Origin: Massiliimalia timonensis
GTDB lineage: Bacteria > Bacillota > Clostridia > Oscillospirales > Ruminococcaceae
Reading direction: 5' to 3'
Assembly (NCBI RefSeq): GCF_900186585.1
Contig: NZ_FYDD01000004.1
Span: 806,001-870,000 of the forward strand
Length of the DNA: 64,000 nt
Position 1 is the first letter of the stretch. The number at the start of each line of letters is the position of its first letter. The notes under the pieces were generated by a model. The model made no database searches, was not told the origin of the DNA, and worked only from the letters and a program-made list of their open reading frames with translations. Positions 33,276-44,298 of the stretch are shown here, one piece after another. Both the position numbers and the translations under genes were made by a program.

Positions 33276-34829
33276 TTAATCGGCTGCGGTGTCACTTTCC
33301 GAGAGAGGATGCGGTTTTCCGCGTTCAAAGATAACGTATTTGGCGAACAGATAGAGGGCGACAACGCAGTAAATGATCCCCAAAACCACGCCTGTTTTTG
33401 GAAGCCATGCAATAGATTCGCAGTGGATCATTCCAATGAAAGAACAGAATGCAAGCCCAAGCGAGAAAGCACCCGCACGGAAATACCGTTTATCCAGCAC
33501 GCAGGCCAGAACTGCCGCGATCAAAAGGCTGGATAGGAAAGCTCCGTTAGCCAGAATGTTGATTCCCTCTAAAGGAAGAGAAGCGCTGGTAAGCTGTTCA
33601 GCCGTGATGCTGGCAGCCTCTGTTCCGGCCGCCTGAAAAGCGGAGTTGACCAGCGTTTGGATATATTGAAAAACAATTGGTATCATGGATAGCAGGATAA
33701 CAGGGAAATACTTGGCTTTGGTATTTTGCAGGGTAGTCCCTGTCACGGAGAAGCCAACAAAAATCAACAGAACCAGTACCGCTTCGGTCGGGATAACCGC
33801 CATGACGATCCCGGTCAAGCCGGTCAGGCATACAAGCAGATAAGCGATCCCAACAACTAAGGAATAGCCGGCGCGGGCGCCCAGCGCTTTCCAGCCCGGA
33901 TGGCCGAAATAAACAGTAGTCGGAAAAGGATTCCCAAGCAGGGAACCAACCATAGTAGTTACACCGTCCATGACCATGGAACGGCGTTCCGGATAGCAGT
34001 CTCCAACATCTTTTGCGCTTTCCAGCCCTTGTAAAGTGCTGAGGAAGTTGTTGATCTGAAGCGGGATGATGACTGGTAAAAACGGAACAATTTCTTTAAA
34101 ACCTTTCAAAATCTCTCCGCCAAAGAAATGCGGGACATAAAAGCCTAGGTCGTCAAAGGAAGAGATAAAGTTTTCCGGGGTGAGATAACCGGTCGACCAT
34201 GCGATGACAGCCCCAAGCACGATGGCGATCAGACCGGATGGGATCTTTTGAAAACGCTTGTCCGCTTTTCCCAGATAATCAATGATGACAATAAAGAGCG
34301 GGAGGACCGCATAGATCGGTTTATCGAAAACCAAAGCGATCCCAACAAAGGACAACCACACGATCGCGCTGGCAGACATATTTCCAAGCAATGCGCTGTG
34401 CGGGACATTTTTTACAATCCAGCGCCCTGCAAAAGCACCGAGCACTTCGATGATCCCGCCGATAAACGCCGCACAAAGCCCCACGCGGAACGCCAGCATG
34501 GCGTCGTTGGTTTTCCAGTAAACCGGCCCCATGATCAGGTAAAGCCAGCCGGTCAGCTGGGATGCGCCGATCCCGAAAGGCTGTGCGGTGACATCGTGGC
34601 GCTGCTCCTTCTGGGCAAGGCATTTTGCCTCATAAAAATACCACAGGTTTCCCAAAAAGGTCGCGACCCCGATCGCCGGGACGATCTGTCCGATTACAAT
34701 AGAAGCAGGCATTCCAAACGCAAAAAGCATGATGCCGGTTGCTGTCAGGATTTTGGAAAAGCCGTCAAAAAACACACCGAACGTAGCGTCGATATCGCCT
34801 TTTCCCCACCATTTATACTTAAAGTTCAT
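33276..34829 (-). CDS. NCS2/AzgA-like nucleobase permease (B)
   Basis: Paralogue of permease A: 517 residues, multi-helix, with matching landmarks DATFGVFFDGFSK, TNDAMLAFRVGL and GNPFPTTVYFGHPGWKAL in the same order. The two therefore arose by duplication, though their sequences have drifted (different N-terminal thirds and C termini), so they may prefer different substrates. A hydrophilic C-terminal tail (RGKPHPLSESDTAAD) is specific to this copy. AGGAGG precedes the ATG at 34829 and a sigmaA promoter lies about 110 bp upstream. Its own terminator follows it, so A and B may be separately controlled. Confidence 0.85.
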   Translation of the reverse strand: MNFKYKWWGKGDIDATFGVFFDGFSKILTATGIMLFAFGMPASIVIGQIVPAIGVATFLGNLWYFYEAKCLAQKEQRHDVTAQPFGIGASQLTGWLYLIMGPVYWKTNDAMLAFRVGLCAAFIGGIIEVLGAFAGRWIVKNVPHSALLGNMSASAIVWLSFVGIALVFDKPIYAVLPLFIVIIDYLGKADKRFQKIPSGLIAIVLGAVIAWSTGYLTPENFISSFDDLGFYVPHFFGGEILKGFKEIVPFLPVIIPLQINNFLSTLQGLESAKDVGDCYPERRSMVMDGVTTMVGSLLGNPFPTTVYFGHPGWKALGARAGYSLVVGIAYLLVCLTGLTGIVMAVIPTEAVLVLLIFVGFSVTGTTLQNTKAKYFPVILLSMIPIVFQYIQTLVNSAFQAAGTEAASITAEQLTSASLPLEGINILANGAFLSSLLIAAVLACVLDKRYFRAGAFSLGLAFCSFIGMIHCESIAWLPKTGVVLGIIYCVVALYLFAKYVIFERGKPHPLSESDTAAD

Positions 34830-34879
34830 AGCTGGCCTCCTTGAAAGTTTGCAAAATGCTGATGCTGTCCAAAGCCTGC

Positions 34880-34899
34880 ATTGTTAGTTTTATAACAAT
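34880..34899 (-). promoter_or_regulatory. 7-bp inverted repeat in the permease B leader
   Basis: ATTGTTA (34880-34886) and TAACAAT (34893-34899) flank a 6-bp centre in the untranslated leader downstream of the promoter; candidate operator or RNA hairpin. The rest of the 310-bp gap 34830-35139 is AT-rich and holds only the promoter and the terminator of the next gene. Confidence 0.35.
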
Positions 34900-34940
34900 T
34901 AAACCGTTATTTGTTTAACACACAAACTAAGTCCAAAGTT

Positions 34941-34969
34941 AGGATACTACATTGGTCATGATTTGTCAA
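34941..34969 (-). promoter_or_regulatory. sigmaA promoter of permease B
   Basis: Minus strand TTGACA (34964-34969) and TATCCT (34941-34946) with a 17-bp spacer; transcript starts about 100 nt before the start codon. Confidence 0.7.
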
Positions 34970-35087
34970 TAATTTAAAAATAAAAATTTCAAAAATGTTC
35001 CAGATTTCTCATGATGCACAAATCAGGAAGGAAGATTTGTACATTTTGACAAAATTTTAACAATTTAACCTGTTGACGAGCTGCTGT

Positions 35088-35132
35088 CCAAAAGAAAGAG
35101 CCAAGGTAATGAAACCTTGGCTCTTTCTAAAA
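35088..35132 (-). terminator. Terminator of the lipoprotein gene
   Basis: Perfect 15-bp stem (35093-35107 with 35114-35128) and 6-nt loop, followed on the minus strand by TTTT; lies just after the lipoprotein stop codon. Confidence 0.88.
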
Positions 35133-35139
35133 AGGGGGA

Positions 35140-35715
35140 TCATTGTTTGCTTTCTTCAGAAACAGGCTGTAATGTATCGACGACCTGTTCGATCAAGGGC
35201 TTTGTTTCCTCCGCCTTTGACTGTAGGGTACAGGTGACCACCTGTAGGAAGTCCTGCTGCGTTTCTACAGTATACACCCAGTACTGTACCTTGATTTGAT
35301 CAGAGCTTCCGGAAATTCCGGTCAGGGTCGCAGGGGTTTCTTGGATCGTGATGTCCGCCGTCTGGTCGATCACAGCATTTTCCATATTGGAGGCGATATT
35401 GTGAAGGATCACGGTCGTGTATTCTTTAAAATTCATGGACAAAGATTCTTTCGATTCGGGAAGCAGCATCAAATACTGCTCTTTGGAAGGGTCGCCGTAT
35501 TCCAGTGTGGCGTCTTGGGAAAGCTGTCCCTTTAGATCCTTCCATTTTGCAGGGACCTGAAGTTGGTATTTGCCGTCTTCACTAGTCACACTGACCCAGC
35601 TTGAGGAATCGTTTAGAGAATTTTCGCCCGGGCTATACTGAGAACCGCACCCCACAAGACATCCTAGCATCATGATCAATGCAAGGATCACAGCGGCCGA
35701 TCGTTTTATTGGCAT
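35140..35715 (-). CDS. Putative lipoprotein
   Basis: 191-residue secreted lipoprotein of unknown function. An N-terminal basic signal (PIKRSAAV) and hydrophobic core end in a lipobox LVGC, with Cys as the predicted lipidated residue at about position 23. The mature part (about 35-185) shows alternating strands and helices with a WKDLKGQLS segment, similar in outline to DUF1795/PsbP-like lipoproteins, but identity is not secure. Start chosen at the ATG at 35715, 8 nt after AGGAG; two extra upstream codons from a GTG are less likely. Isolated gene with its own terminator. Confidence 0.8.
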   Translation of the reverse strand: MPIKRSAAVILALIMMLGCLVGCGSQYSPGENSLNDSSSWVSVTSEDGKYQLQVPAKWKDLKGQLSQDATLEYGDPSKEQYLMLLPESKESLSMNFKEYTTVILHNIASNMENAVIDQTADITIQETPATLTGISGSSDQIKVQYWVYTVETQQDFLQVVTCTLQSKAEETKPLIEQVVDTLQPVSEESKQ

Positions 35716-35954
35716 AAACACTTCTCCTTTAACATGGGCCTTAAATCAGTTTTCAGGATCTAGTGTCATTGTAGTATATGGCTGAAGCCTCTGTCAAGGA
35801 AATCACAAAGTTGTAATCTTTCTGACAACAAACCGGTTGAGTGTATTACAAAAAAGTAACAACGGGCATGGAAAACACCCGTTGTTGGAACAAATCGTTT
35901 TGTACGCTGTGCAGAAAATACACTGTATTATATTAAGAAACGAAAGAACATGTG

Positions 35955-36518
35955 TTAGGCGGTAAATTGCTTGGGCAGGCGTTTGTTAAGCAGGAATGCC
36001 AACAGGCTGGCCAGCACCGCCTTGATCACATCCCCGATCAAAAACGGTGCTACCGCGCTGAGAAAAGCCGCCTGCAAGGTCACTCCCTGCGTGATGCTCA
36101 TCATAATAACGCCAAATAGATTGATCACTGGGATCCCGACCAATGCCGTGACCAGCAGGTACCGCCAAAATTGATTGTTTTTCCCTTTGAGGAGGCTGAT
36201 TAAGACGGCGGCAGCTAAGAAGCCGATCAAAAAACCGCCGGTTGGGCTGACGAATTTTGCGGGACCGGAGATCCCTCCTGCAAAAACAGGCAGACCAATC
36301 AATCCGGCAAGCAGATAGACGCTGATCGCGGCGAAAGTTTGTTTTGGGGTCAGCAGCAGGGCAATCAGATTGACCGCAAGGGTCTGGCCTGTGATCACAA
36401 CTGGGGTAAAGGGCAGTGGGACGACCAGATAGGAACAGACGATCAGCAGAGTGATGCACAGCGCGATTTTTGTAAGGGTGTAGACCCGTGTTTGCGGGAT
36501 GGTTTTTTGTGTTTCCAT
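35955..36518 (-). CDS. bioY: BioY, biotin ECF-type substrate-binding subunit
   Basis: Membrane S-component for biotin uptake (187 residues, six predicted helices), working alone or with ECF energy-coupling proteins. The family fingerprints are visible: VPLPFTPVVITGQTLAVNL (about residues 28-46), YLLAGLIGLPVFAGG (about 66-80), and GPTGGYLxGF-like SPTGGFLIGFLAA (about 90-102). It has its own promoter overlapping a BirA-like inverted repeat, which implies biotin repression. No biotin-synthesis gene or ECF ATPase is seen nearby. The ribosome site AAAGGA is about 12 nt from the ATG, slightly far. Confidence 0.94.
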   Translation of the reverse strand: METQKTIPQTRVYTLTKIALCITLLIVCSYLVVPLPFTPVVITGQTLAVNLIALLLTPKQTFAAISVYLLAGLIGLPVFAGGISGPAKFVSPTGGFLIGFLAAAVLISLLKGKNNQFWRYLLVTALVGIPVINLFGVIMMSITQGVTLQAAFLSAVAPFLIGDVIKAVLASLLAFLLNKRLPKQFTA

Positions 36519-36554
36519 AGGTATGTAAATTCCTTTCGTTTAGGGTTTGGCTCC

Positions 36555-36583
36555 AGTATACCAGAAAAATTTCAAATTGTAAA
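36555..36583 (-). promoter_or_regulatory. sigmaA promoter of bioY
   Basis: Minus strand TTTACA (36578-36583) and TATACT (36555-36560), 17-bp spacer. The -35 element is embedded in one arm of the BirA-like operator, so a bound repressor would block it. Confidence 0.85.
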
Positions 36584-36613
36584 CTGAAATTTAGAATTTT
36601 GGTTTACAATTTG
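36573..36613. promoter_or_regulatory. BirA-type biotin operator
   Basis: Perfect 12-bp inverted repeat: CAAATTGTAAAC (36573-36584) and GTTTACAATTTG (36602-36613), 17-bp centre. The TTGTAAAC...GTTTACAA core matches known BirA operator half-sites; it overlaps the bioY -35 element. The position supports biotin control of bioY. Confidence 0.75.
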
Positions 36614-36634
36614 AGGGAAATTCATAAAATAGAA

Positions 36635-36663
36635 TTGCCAATTCCAGCATTTTCCGCTACAAT
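36635..36663 (+). promoter_or_regulatory. sigmaA promoter of fbp
   Basis: TTGCCA (36635-36640) and TACAAT (36658-36663), 17-bp spacer, 47 bp before the fbp ATG. The operator of bioY lies just upstream. Confidence 0.65.
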
Positions 36664-36709
36664 AAATAATGCAAAGAAAATTTGTTTAGGCTTAGAGGAG
36701 AAAACTATC

Positions 36710-38722
36710 ATGCCGTATGAAAAACGAACGTTTACCCAAGACGAGATCAAATACCTGACCTTGCTTTCCAATACTTATCCAACCGTTCAGCAGGTGTGCA
36801 CCGAGCTGATCAATTTAAAAGCGATTCTAAACCTTCCCAAAGGCACCGAGCATTTTATGAGCGACCTGCACGGGGAATATGCGGCGTTTTACCATATCCT
36901 GAACAATGGTTCAGGGGTGATCCGGGAAAAAGTGAACCGCTTGTTCGGGGAAGAAAAGGACGAGCAGTGGCGTTCTGATTTCTGTACGCTCATCTACTAT
37001 CCGGAGCAGAAGCTCAGTATGATCCGGGAAGAGGGGAAAAACACAGAAGCTTGGTACGAAGAGACCCTGTACCGGCTGATCGACCTGTGCAAGCTGCTTT
37101 CCTCCAAATATACCCGGCAGAAAGTGCGCGAGGCGCTTCCGGCCGAATACAGCTATATTATTGATGAGCTGCTCCACGCCCAGCCGGATGAGGACGACAA
37201 TCAGCTGGTCTACCACCGGAAGATCATTGAAACGATCATAGGGATACAAAATTCCGACGACTTTATCATCGCGCTGGCCTCTTTGGTGAAGCGCCTGGCA
37301 GTAGACCGCCTGCACATTGTAGGGGATATTTTTGACCGAGGCCCCCGGGCGGACAGCATTGTAGATATGCTGATGCAGTACCATTCGGTGGACATTGAGT
37401 GGGGCAACCACGATATTCTGTGGATGGGCGCCGCGGCGGGCAGCCGTGCATGTATGATGACGGTGGTGCGCAACAGCGTGGCATACCACAACCTTGCGAC
37501 TCTGGAAAACGGCTACGGGGTGAGCATCAGGCCTTTGTCTGACTTCGCGGGTAGGGCTTATCCGGAATGCGATTCCCCGCACAAGGCGCTTTTAAAGGCA
37601 GTTTCTGTGATCCTGTTTAAGCTGGAGGGGCAGGTGATCCGCCGGCATCCGGAATACAATATGGATTCCCGCATGCTGCTGGAGCAGATGGATCTGGCCT
37701 GCGGGACGGTAACGATCGACGGGAAAGTTTACCCGCTCAAAGACACTGTCTTCCCAACGATCAACTGGGCCGACCCATATGCGCTAAGTGAGGAAGAGGA
37801 ACGGATCATGCACGGGCTTGCCCGGGCGTTCCGGGGAAGTGAACGCTTACAGCGGCATACTCGGTTTTTATATGAGCGCGGGAGCATGTACCGGATCTAC
37901 AACCAGAACCTGCTGTTCCATGGGTGTATCCCCATGGATGAAAACGGGGATCTTGCCGTGGTGACCCACCAGGAAAAGCGGATGCGCGGAAAAGAATACA
38001 TGGATTACTGCGACCGGAAAGCACGGCGCGCTTACCTGACCGAGATCAGCGAGGAGGAACGGCAGGACTGCCAGGACTTTATGTGGTATTTGTGGTGCGG
38101 AAAGGAATCACCTTTATTTGGCCGCTCCAAAATGACCACCTTTGAACGGATGCTGGTGGCGGATGAATCCTCTTGGACTGAGGAGAAAAATCCGTACTAC
38201 CGGCATTATCAGTCCGAAGCGGCCTGTGTGCGGATCCTGGAAAATTTCGGCCTGACCTCCCCGTATTCCCACATCATCAACGGGCACGTCCCAGTCCGTG
38301 CGATCGAAGGGGAAAGCCCGGTCAAGGCAAACGGCAGGCTCATCGTCATTGACGGGGGGTTCTGCAAAGCATACCACAGCCGTACCGGGATCGCCGGGTA
38401 TACGCTGATCTATAATTCCCACGGGATGAGGATCATGTCTCACCAGGCATTTGAAAATACCAAAGCAGCCATTTTGGAAAACCGCGATATTGAATCGAGC
38501 TCTGAAGTGTTTGAAACCGAGCTTTCCCGTGTCATGGTAAGCGATACCGATCACGGCAATAAGTTGAGCAACCGGATCTATGATTTGACCTTATTGCTCA
38601 ATGCTTACCGGCAAGGTGTTTTGACTCCTAAGTTTTCGCGCAGACAGGATATCTCTTTACGGTATCCCGGGGATGAGCAGGACCTGATGAAAGAACTGCG
38701 GGAGCGCAGCCGTTCCTTATGA
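36710..38722 (+). CDS. fbp: Fructose-1,6-bisphosphatase, class III
   Basis: Hydrolyses fructose-1,6-bisphosphate in gluconeogenesis. 670 residues, the length of the Firmicute class III enzyme. Metal/phosphatase motifs are SDLHGEYAAF (about residue 49), VGDIFDRGPRADS (about 205), WGNHDILW (about 230) and INGHVPVRA (about 523), the calcineurin-like phosphoesterase pattern. Start chosen at the ATG at 36710, about 10 nt after AGAGGAG; the longer upstream reading crosses the promoter and is rejected. It fits with pckG and gap in the window as part of a gluconeogenic set, but stands alone transcriptionally. Confidence 0.94.
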   Translation: MPYEKRTFTQDEIKYLTLLSNTYPTVQQVCTELINLKAILNLPKGTEHFMSDLHGEYAAFYHILNNGSGVIREKVNRLFGEEKDEQWRSDFCTLIYYPEQKLSMIREEGKNTEAWYEETLYRLIDLCKLLSSKYTRQKVREALPAEYSYIIDELLHAQPDEDDNQLVYHRKIIETIIGIQNSDDFIIALASLVKRLAVDRLHIVGDIFDRGPRADSIVDMLMQYHSVDIEWGNHDILWMGAAAGSRACMMTVVRNSVAYHNLATLENGYGVSIRPLSDFAGRAYPECDSPHKALLKAVSVILFKLEGQVIRRHPEYNMDSRMLLEQMDLACGTVTIDGKVYPLKDTVFPTINWADPYALSEEEERIMHGLARAFRGSERLQRHTRFLYERGSMYRIYNQNLLFHGCIPMDENGDLAVVTHQEKRMRGKEYMDYCDRKARRAYLTEISEEERQDCQDFMWYLWCGKESPLFGRSKMTTFERMLVADESSWTEEKNPYYRHYQSEAACVRILENFGLTSPYSHIINGHVPVRAIEGESPVKANGRLIVIDGGFCKAYHSRTGIAGYTLIYNSHGMRIMSHQAFENTKAAILENRDIESSSEVFETELSRVMVSDTDHGNKLSNRIYDLTLLLNAYRQGVLTPKFSRRQDISLRYPGDEQDLMKELRERSRSL

Positions 38723-38781
38723 ATTCTATCTAATAATCATCGTTGAAAATAAGAAGTAATTACAAAAAATAAGGGAAAGAA

Positions 38782-38810
38782 TTGACATCTTTTTGCGAGA
38801 AGCTTATGAT
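38782..38810 (+). promoter_or_regulatory. sigmaA promoter of the SDR-ribokinase operon
   Basis: Perfect TTGACA (38782-38787) and TATGAT (38805-38810) with a 17-bp spacer, 62 bp before the SDR ATG. Confidence 0.85.
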
Positions 38811-38871
38811 AAAATCAGTTCTATAAAGTTATGAAAAAACGGCTTAAACTCAGAAAAGGGAGGTTTTTTAG

Positions 38872-39648
38872 ATGGGCATTTTAGAAAAGATGCGGTTAGA
38901 TGGGAAATCCGCCTTTGTTACCGGCGGGGCGCGCGGAATTGGAAAAAGTGTGGCGACTGCGTTGGCAGAGGCTGGAGCTGATGTTGCGATCGTGGATATC
39001 GATTTAGATGAAGCCCAAAAAACAGCGACACAGATCGCAGGGGAGACCGGCAGAAAAACGATCGCTTTAAAGACCGACGTCACAGACCCGAAAGAGGTAG
39101 ACGCTATGATTGATTCTCTGCTGGCATCGTTTGGAAAGATCGACATTGCTTTCTGCAATGCCGGGATCTGCATCAACGAGCCTGCCGAAAGCATGACCTA
39201 TGAGCAGTGGATGAAAGTGATCAACGTCAACCTGAACGGCGTATTCCTAACTGCCCGCGCTGCCGGAAAGGTGATGATTCAGCAGGGCGGGGGCTCTATC
39301 ATCAACACCGCTTCCATGTCCGGGCATATCGTCAACGTGCCGCAGCCCCAGTGCGCTTATAACGCATCTAAAGCGGGCGTGATCCAGCTCACAAAATCAT
39401 TGGCAGTGGAATGGGCGACCAAAAATGTGCGCGTCAACAGCATCAGCCCGGGGTACATTGCGACGGAACTGATTTCCAACGCGCCGCATTTAGTTCCGCT
39501 GATCGAAAAATGGAACGATATGGCGCCGATGCACCGGATGGGAAAACCGGAGGAGCTTCAGGCGGTCGTTGTTTACCTTGCCGGGGATTGCAGCAGCTTT
39601 ACCACAGGCTCTGACTTTGTTGTGGATGGAGCATTTACCTGTTTTTAA
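38872..39648 (+). CDS. SDR-family oxidoreductase, sugar-type
   Basis: Classical SDR of 258 residues similar to sorbose/gluconate-type reductases. Nucleotide motif TGGARGIGKS (about residues 17-26), NAG motif CNAGICI, catalytic Ser in INTASMSG, Tyr-x-x-x-Lys as YNASK, and the C-terminal GSDFVVDGAF. NAD- versus NADP-preference is uncertain; the Asp-rich stretch VDIDLDE after the second strand favours NAD. It lies 16 bp upstream of a ribokinase-type gene and both are followed by a terminator, so this pair probably handles one sugar or sugar alcohol. Ribosome site GGGAGG before the ATG. Confidence 0.9.
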   Translation: MGILEKMRLDGKSAFVTGGARGIGKSVATALAEAGADVAIVDIDLDEAQKTATQIAGETGRKTIALKTDVTDPKEVDAMIDSLLASFGKIDIAFCNAGICINEPAESMTYEQWMKVINVNLNGVFLTARAAGKVMIQQGGGSIINTASMSGHIVNVPQPQCAYNASKAGVIQLTKSLAVEWATKNVRVNSISPGYIATELISNAPHLVPLIEKWNDMAPMHRMGKPEELQAVVVYLAGDCSSFTTGSDFVVDGAFTCF

Positions 39649-39664
39649 TGGAGAGATTTGAAGA

Positions 39665-40594
39665 ATGATGAAAAAGAAAATTGTAGTACTTGGGAGTTTA
39701 AATACGGATTTTGTGGCGGATGTTTCGCGTTTGCCAGTAGAGGGGGAATCTATGCTGGCAAATGGTTTTGGTATCGTCCCGGGCGGAAAAGGCGCCAACC
39801 AGGCATGTACACTAAGTAAACTGGGCGCGGACGTCACTATGCTCGGAGCGATTGGGAAAGACGGTAACGGGCAGATGATGAAAGACAATTTGGAAAAGTC
39901 CGGGGTAGACTGCTCCCACTTGCTGGAATCCGATGTACCGACAGGGATCGCTATGATTACAGTGTTTCCTAATGGGAATAATTCGATCGTAGTCGCGCAG
40001 GGAGCCAATATGGAAGTTGACTGCGCTTATATTGATAAAAATTTGAAGTTGCTGGCTGATTGCGATGCGCTTGTCCTACAACTGGAAATTCCACTGGAAA
40101 CAGTGGCGTATGCCGCAAAAAAGGCAAAAGAGCTTGGAAAGCTGGTCATTTTAGACCCGGCCCCGGCTCCTGCCCCGGAAACCTTACCAAAGGGCTTGTT
40201 TGAAACTGTTGATCTGGTAAAGCCCAATGAAACAGAACTGGCAATTTTAACGGGAATGCCCGGTGCGGCAAAGGACCCGGCCCCCGCGGCCGCCCGTTTA
40301 AAGGAAATGGGCGCCAAGGAAGTGCTGGTGACCCTGGGCGGAGAAGGTTCCTATTTAAGCTTGGCAGATGGGACCGAGTACCGCGTAGCGCCAAAACAGG
40401 TGCCGGTAGTTGATACTACGGCAGCCGGGGACGCGTTTACCGCATCGGTCGCGATCCAGCTTGCAGAAGGGAAGCCGCTGACAGAGGCGGCGGAATTTGC
40501 CAACAAGGTTTCTTCGATCGTGGTGACCCGTAAGGGCGCGCAGTCTTCTATTCCGACCATGGAAGAGGTGTTATCCTACCACTTTGACGATTAG
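39665..40594 (+). CDS. rbsK: Ribokinase (PfkB family)
   Basis: PfkB-family sugar kinase of 309 residues, most like ribokinase. N-terminal GSLNTDFV, the substrate loop GGKGANQACTLSKLGADVTMLGAIGKDGNG (the second Gly-Lys-Gly-Ala-Asn of ribokinase), LDPAPAP and the C-terminal catalytic DTTAAGDAFTASVA with its Asp are all present. Function: ATP-dependent phosphorylation of ribose, although other pentoses or deoxyribose are possible. Coupled to the SDR gene upstream. A terminator ends the pair. Confidence 0.88.
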   Translation: MMKKKIVVLGSLNTDFVADVSRLPVEGESMLANGFGIVPGGKGANQACTLSKLGADVTMLGAIGKDGNGQMMKDNLEKSGVDCSHLLESDVPTGIAMITVFPNGNNSIVVAQGANMEVDCAYIDKNLKLLADCDALVLQLEIPLETVAYAAKKAKELGKLVILDPAPAPAPETLPKGLFETVDLVKPNETELAILTGMPGAAKDPAPAAARLKEMGAKEVLVTLGGEGSYLSLADGTEYRVAPKQVPVVDTTAAGDAFTASVAIQLAEGKPLTEAAEFANKVSSIVVTRKGAQSSIPTMEEVLSYHFDD

Positions 40595-40618
40595 ACCGTT
40601 TGATACGAAATATCCGAT

Positions 40619-40651
40619 AGCGGAATATCCCCTGATATTCCGCTGTTTTTC
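40619..40651 (+). terminator. Terminator after ribokinase
   Basis: Perfect 11-bp stem (AGCGGAATATC and its complement, 40619-40629 with 40634-40644) and a short C-rich loop, followed by GTTTTT. Confidence 0.85.
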
Positions 40652-40654
40652 TAA

Positions 40655-43696
<3,042 letters not shown>

Positions 43697-43703
43697 AGAA
43701 CAT

Positions 43704-43738
43704 AAAAAACCTCTCTTGATTTTCAAGAGAGGTTTTTT
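43704..43738. terminator. Bidirectional terminator
   Basis: CCTCTCTTGA (43710-43719) pairs with 43723-43732 with A and T runs outside; shared by lacZ and the convergent Cys-rich protein gene. Confidence 0.92.
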
Positions 43739-43745
43739 CGCGTTG

Positions 43746-44246
43746 TTATGCAAGTTCACGGATCACAACGGCGCCGGTAACTGAGGAAGCGTTCGGACCG
43801 GTATACTGTAAGGAGAAAGTCCCCGGAGCAGTTAGGGTGCTGATCAAAAACGCGGCGGATACGCTGGCGGACATCCCGGCCTCTGAAAGCTGGGCGGTCG
43901 TGCTGTGGCTTGCTTCAGGCACCAGGTTGATCAGGGGCTCCACTTGGAAAGAGCCGGCAGTAGACCCAGTAGCAGTTACCTGATAGCTGATCTCAAAAAT
44001 ATGTCCCTGCGCAAGTGAGATTTCGGTTCCGGAAACAGGGGCAATGACCTGCCCGGAGCTGATCAAGATCGGCAGCAGCGTCAGATCGGTATTGCTGGCT
44101 GCGGCGTTGTCCAGAATATGAAACATTGCATATTCTTGGCAAGGGATGCAGATCGGCGGGCAGCAGGGCTGCGGGCAACACGGCGTTTTGGGGCAGCCAG
44201 CTTGGCAGTTGTCATCGGTTCTGCAATCATAAACATTCATTTTCAT
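43746..44246 (-). CDS. Cys-rich protein with a BclA-C-like beta domain, possible spore-surface protein
   Basis: 166 residues. The N terminus is packed with Cys and Pro (CRTDDNCQAGCPKTPCCPQP and CCPPICIPC), then comes a beta-rich segment of about 120 residues starting EYAMFHILDNAA with many Ser, Thr, Ala and Gly, closely resembling the C-terminal (BclA/TNF-like) domains of clostridial collagen-like surface proteins but without the collagen repeat. Ribosome site GGAGGTGA precedes the ATG. Disulfide-rich spore coat or exosporium protein is the best guess; sigmaK-type control is not visible. Isolated gene. Confidence 0.75.
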   Translation of the reverse strand: MKMNVYDCRTDDNCQAGCPKTPCCPQPCCPPICIPCQEYAMFHILDNAAASNTDLTLLPILISSGQVIAPVSGTEISLAQGHIFEISYQVTATGSTAGSFQVEPLINLVPEASHSTTAQLSEAGMSASVSAAFLISTLTAPGTFSLQYTGPNASSVTGAVVIRELA

Positions 44247-44298
44247 TGTATTCACCTCCATTCCAGTATATGAAAGGAGGTGAAAAAAGGGGAATCTG

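Noticed and set aside
36911-37582. 223-codon minus-strand ORF
   Set aside because: Shadow of fbp; fbp motifs are intact in the opposite frame.
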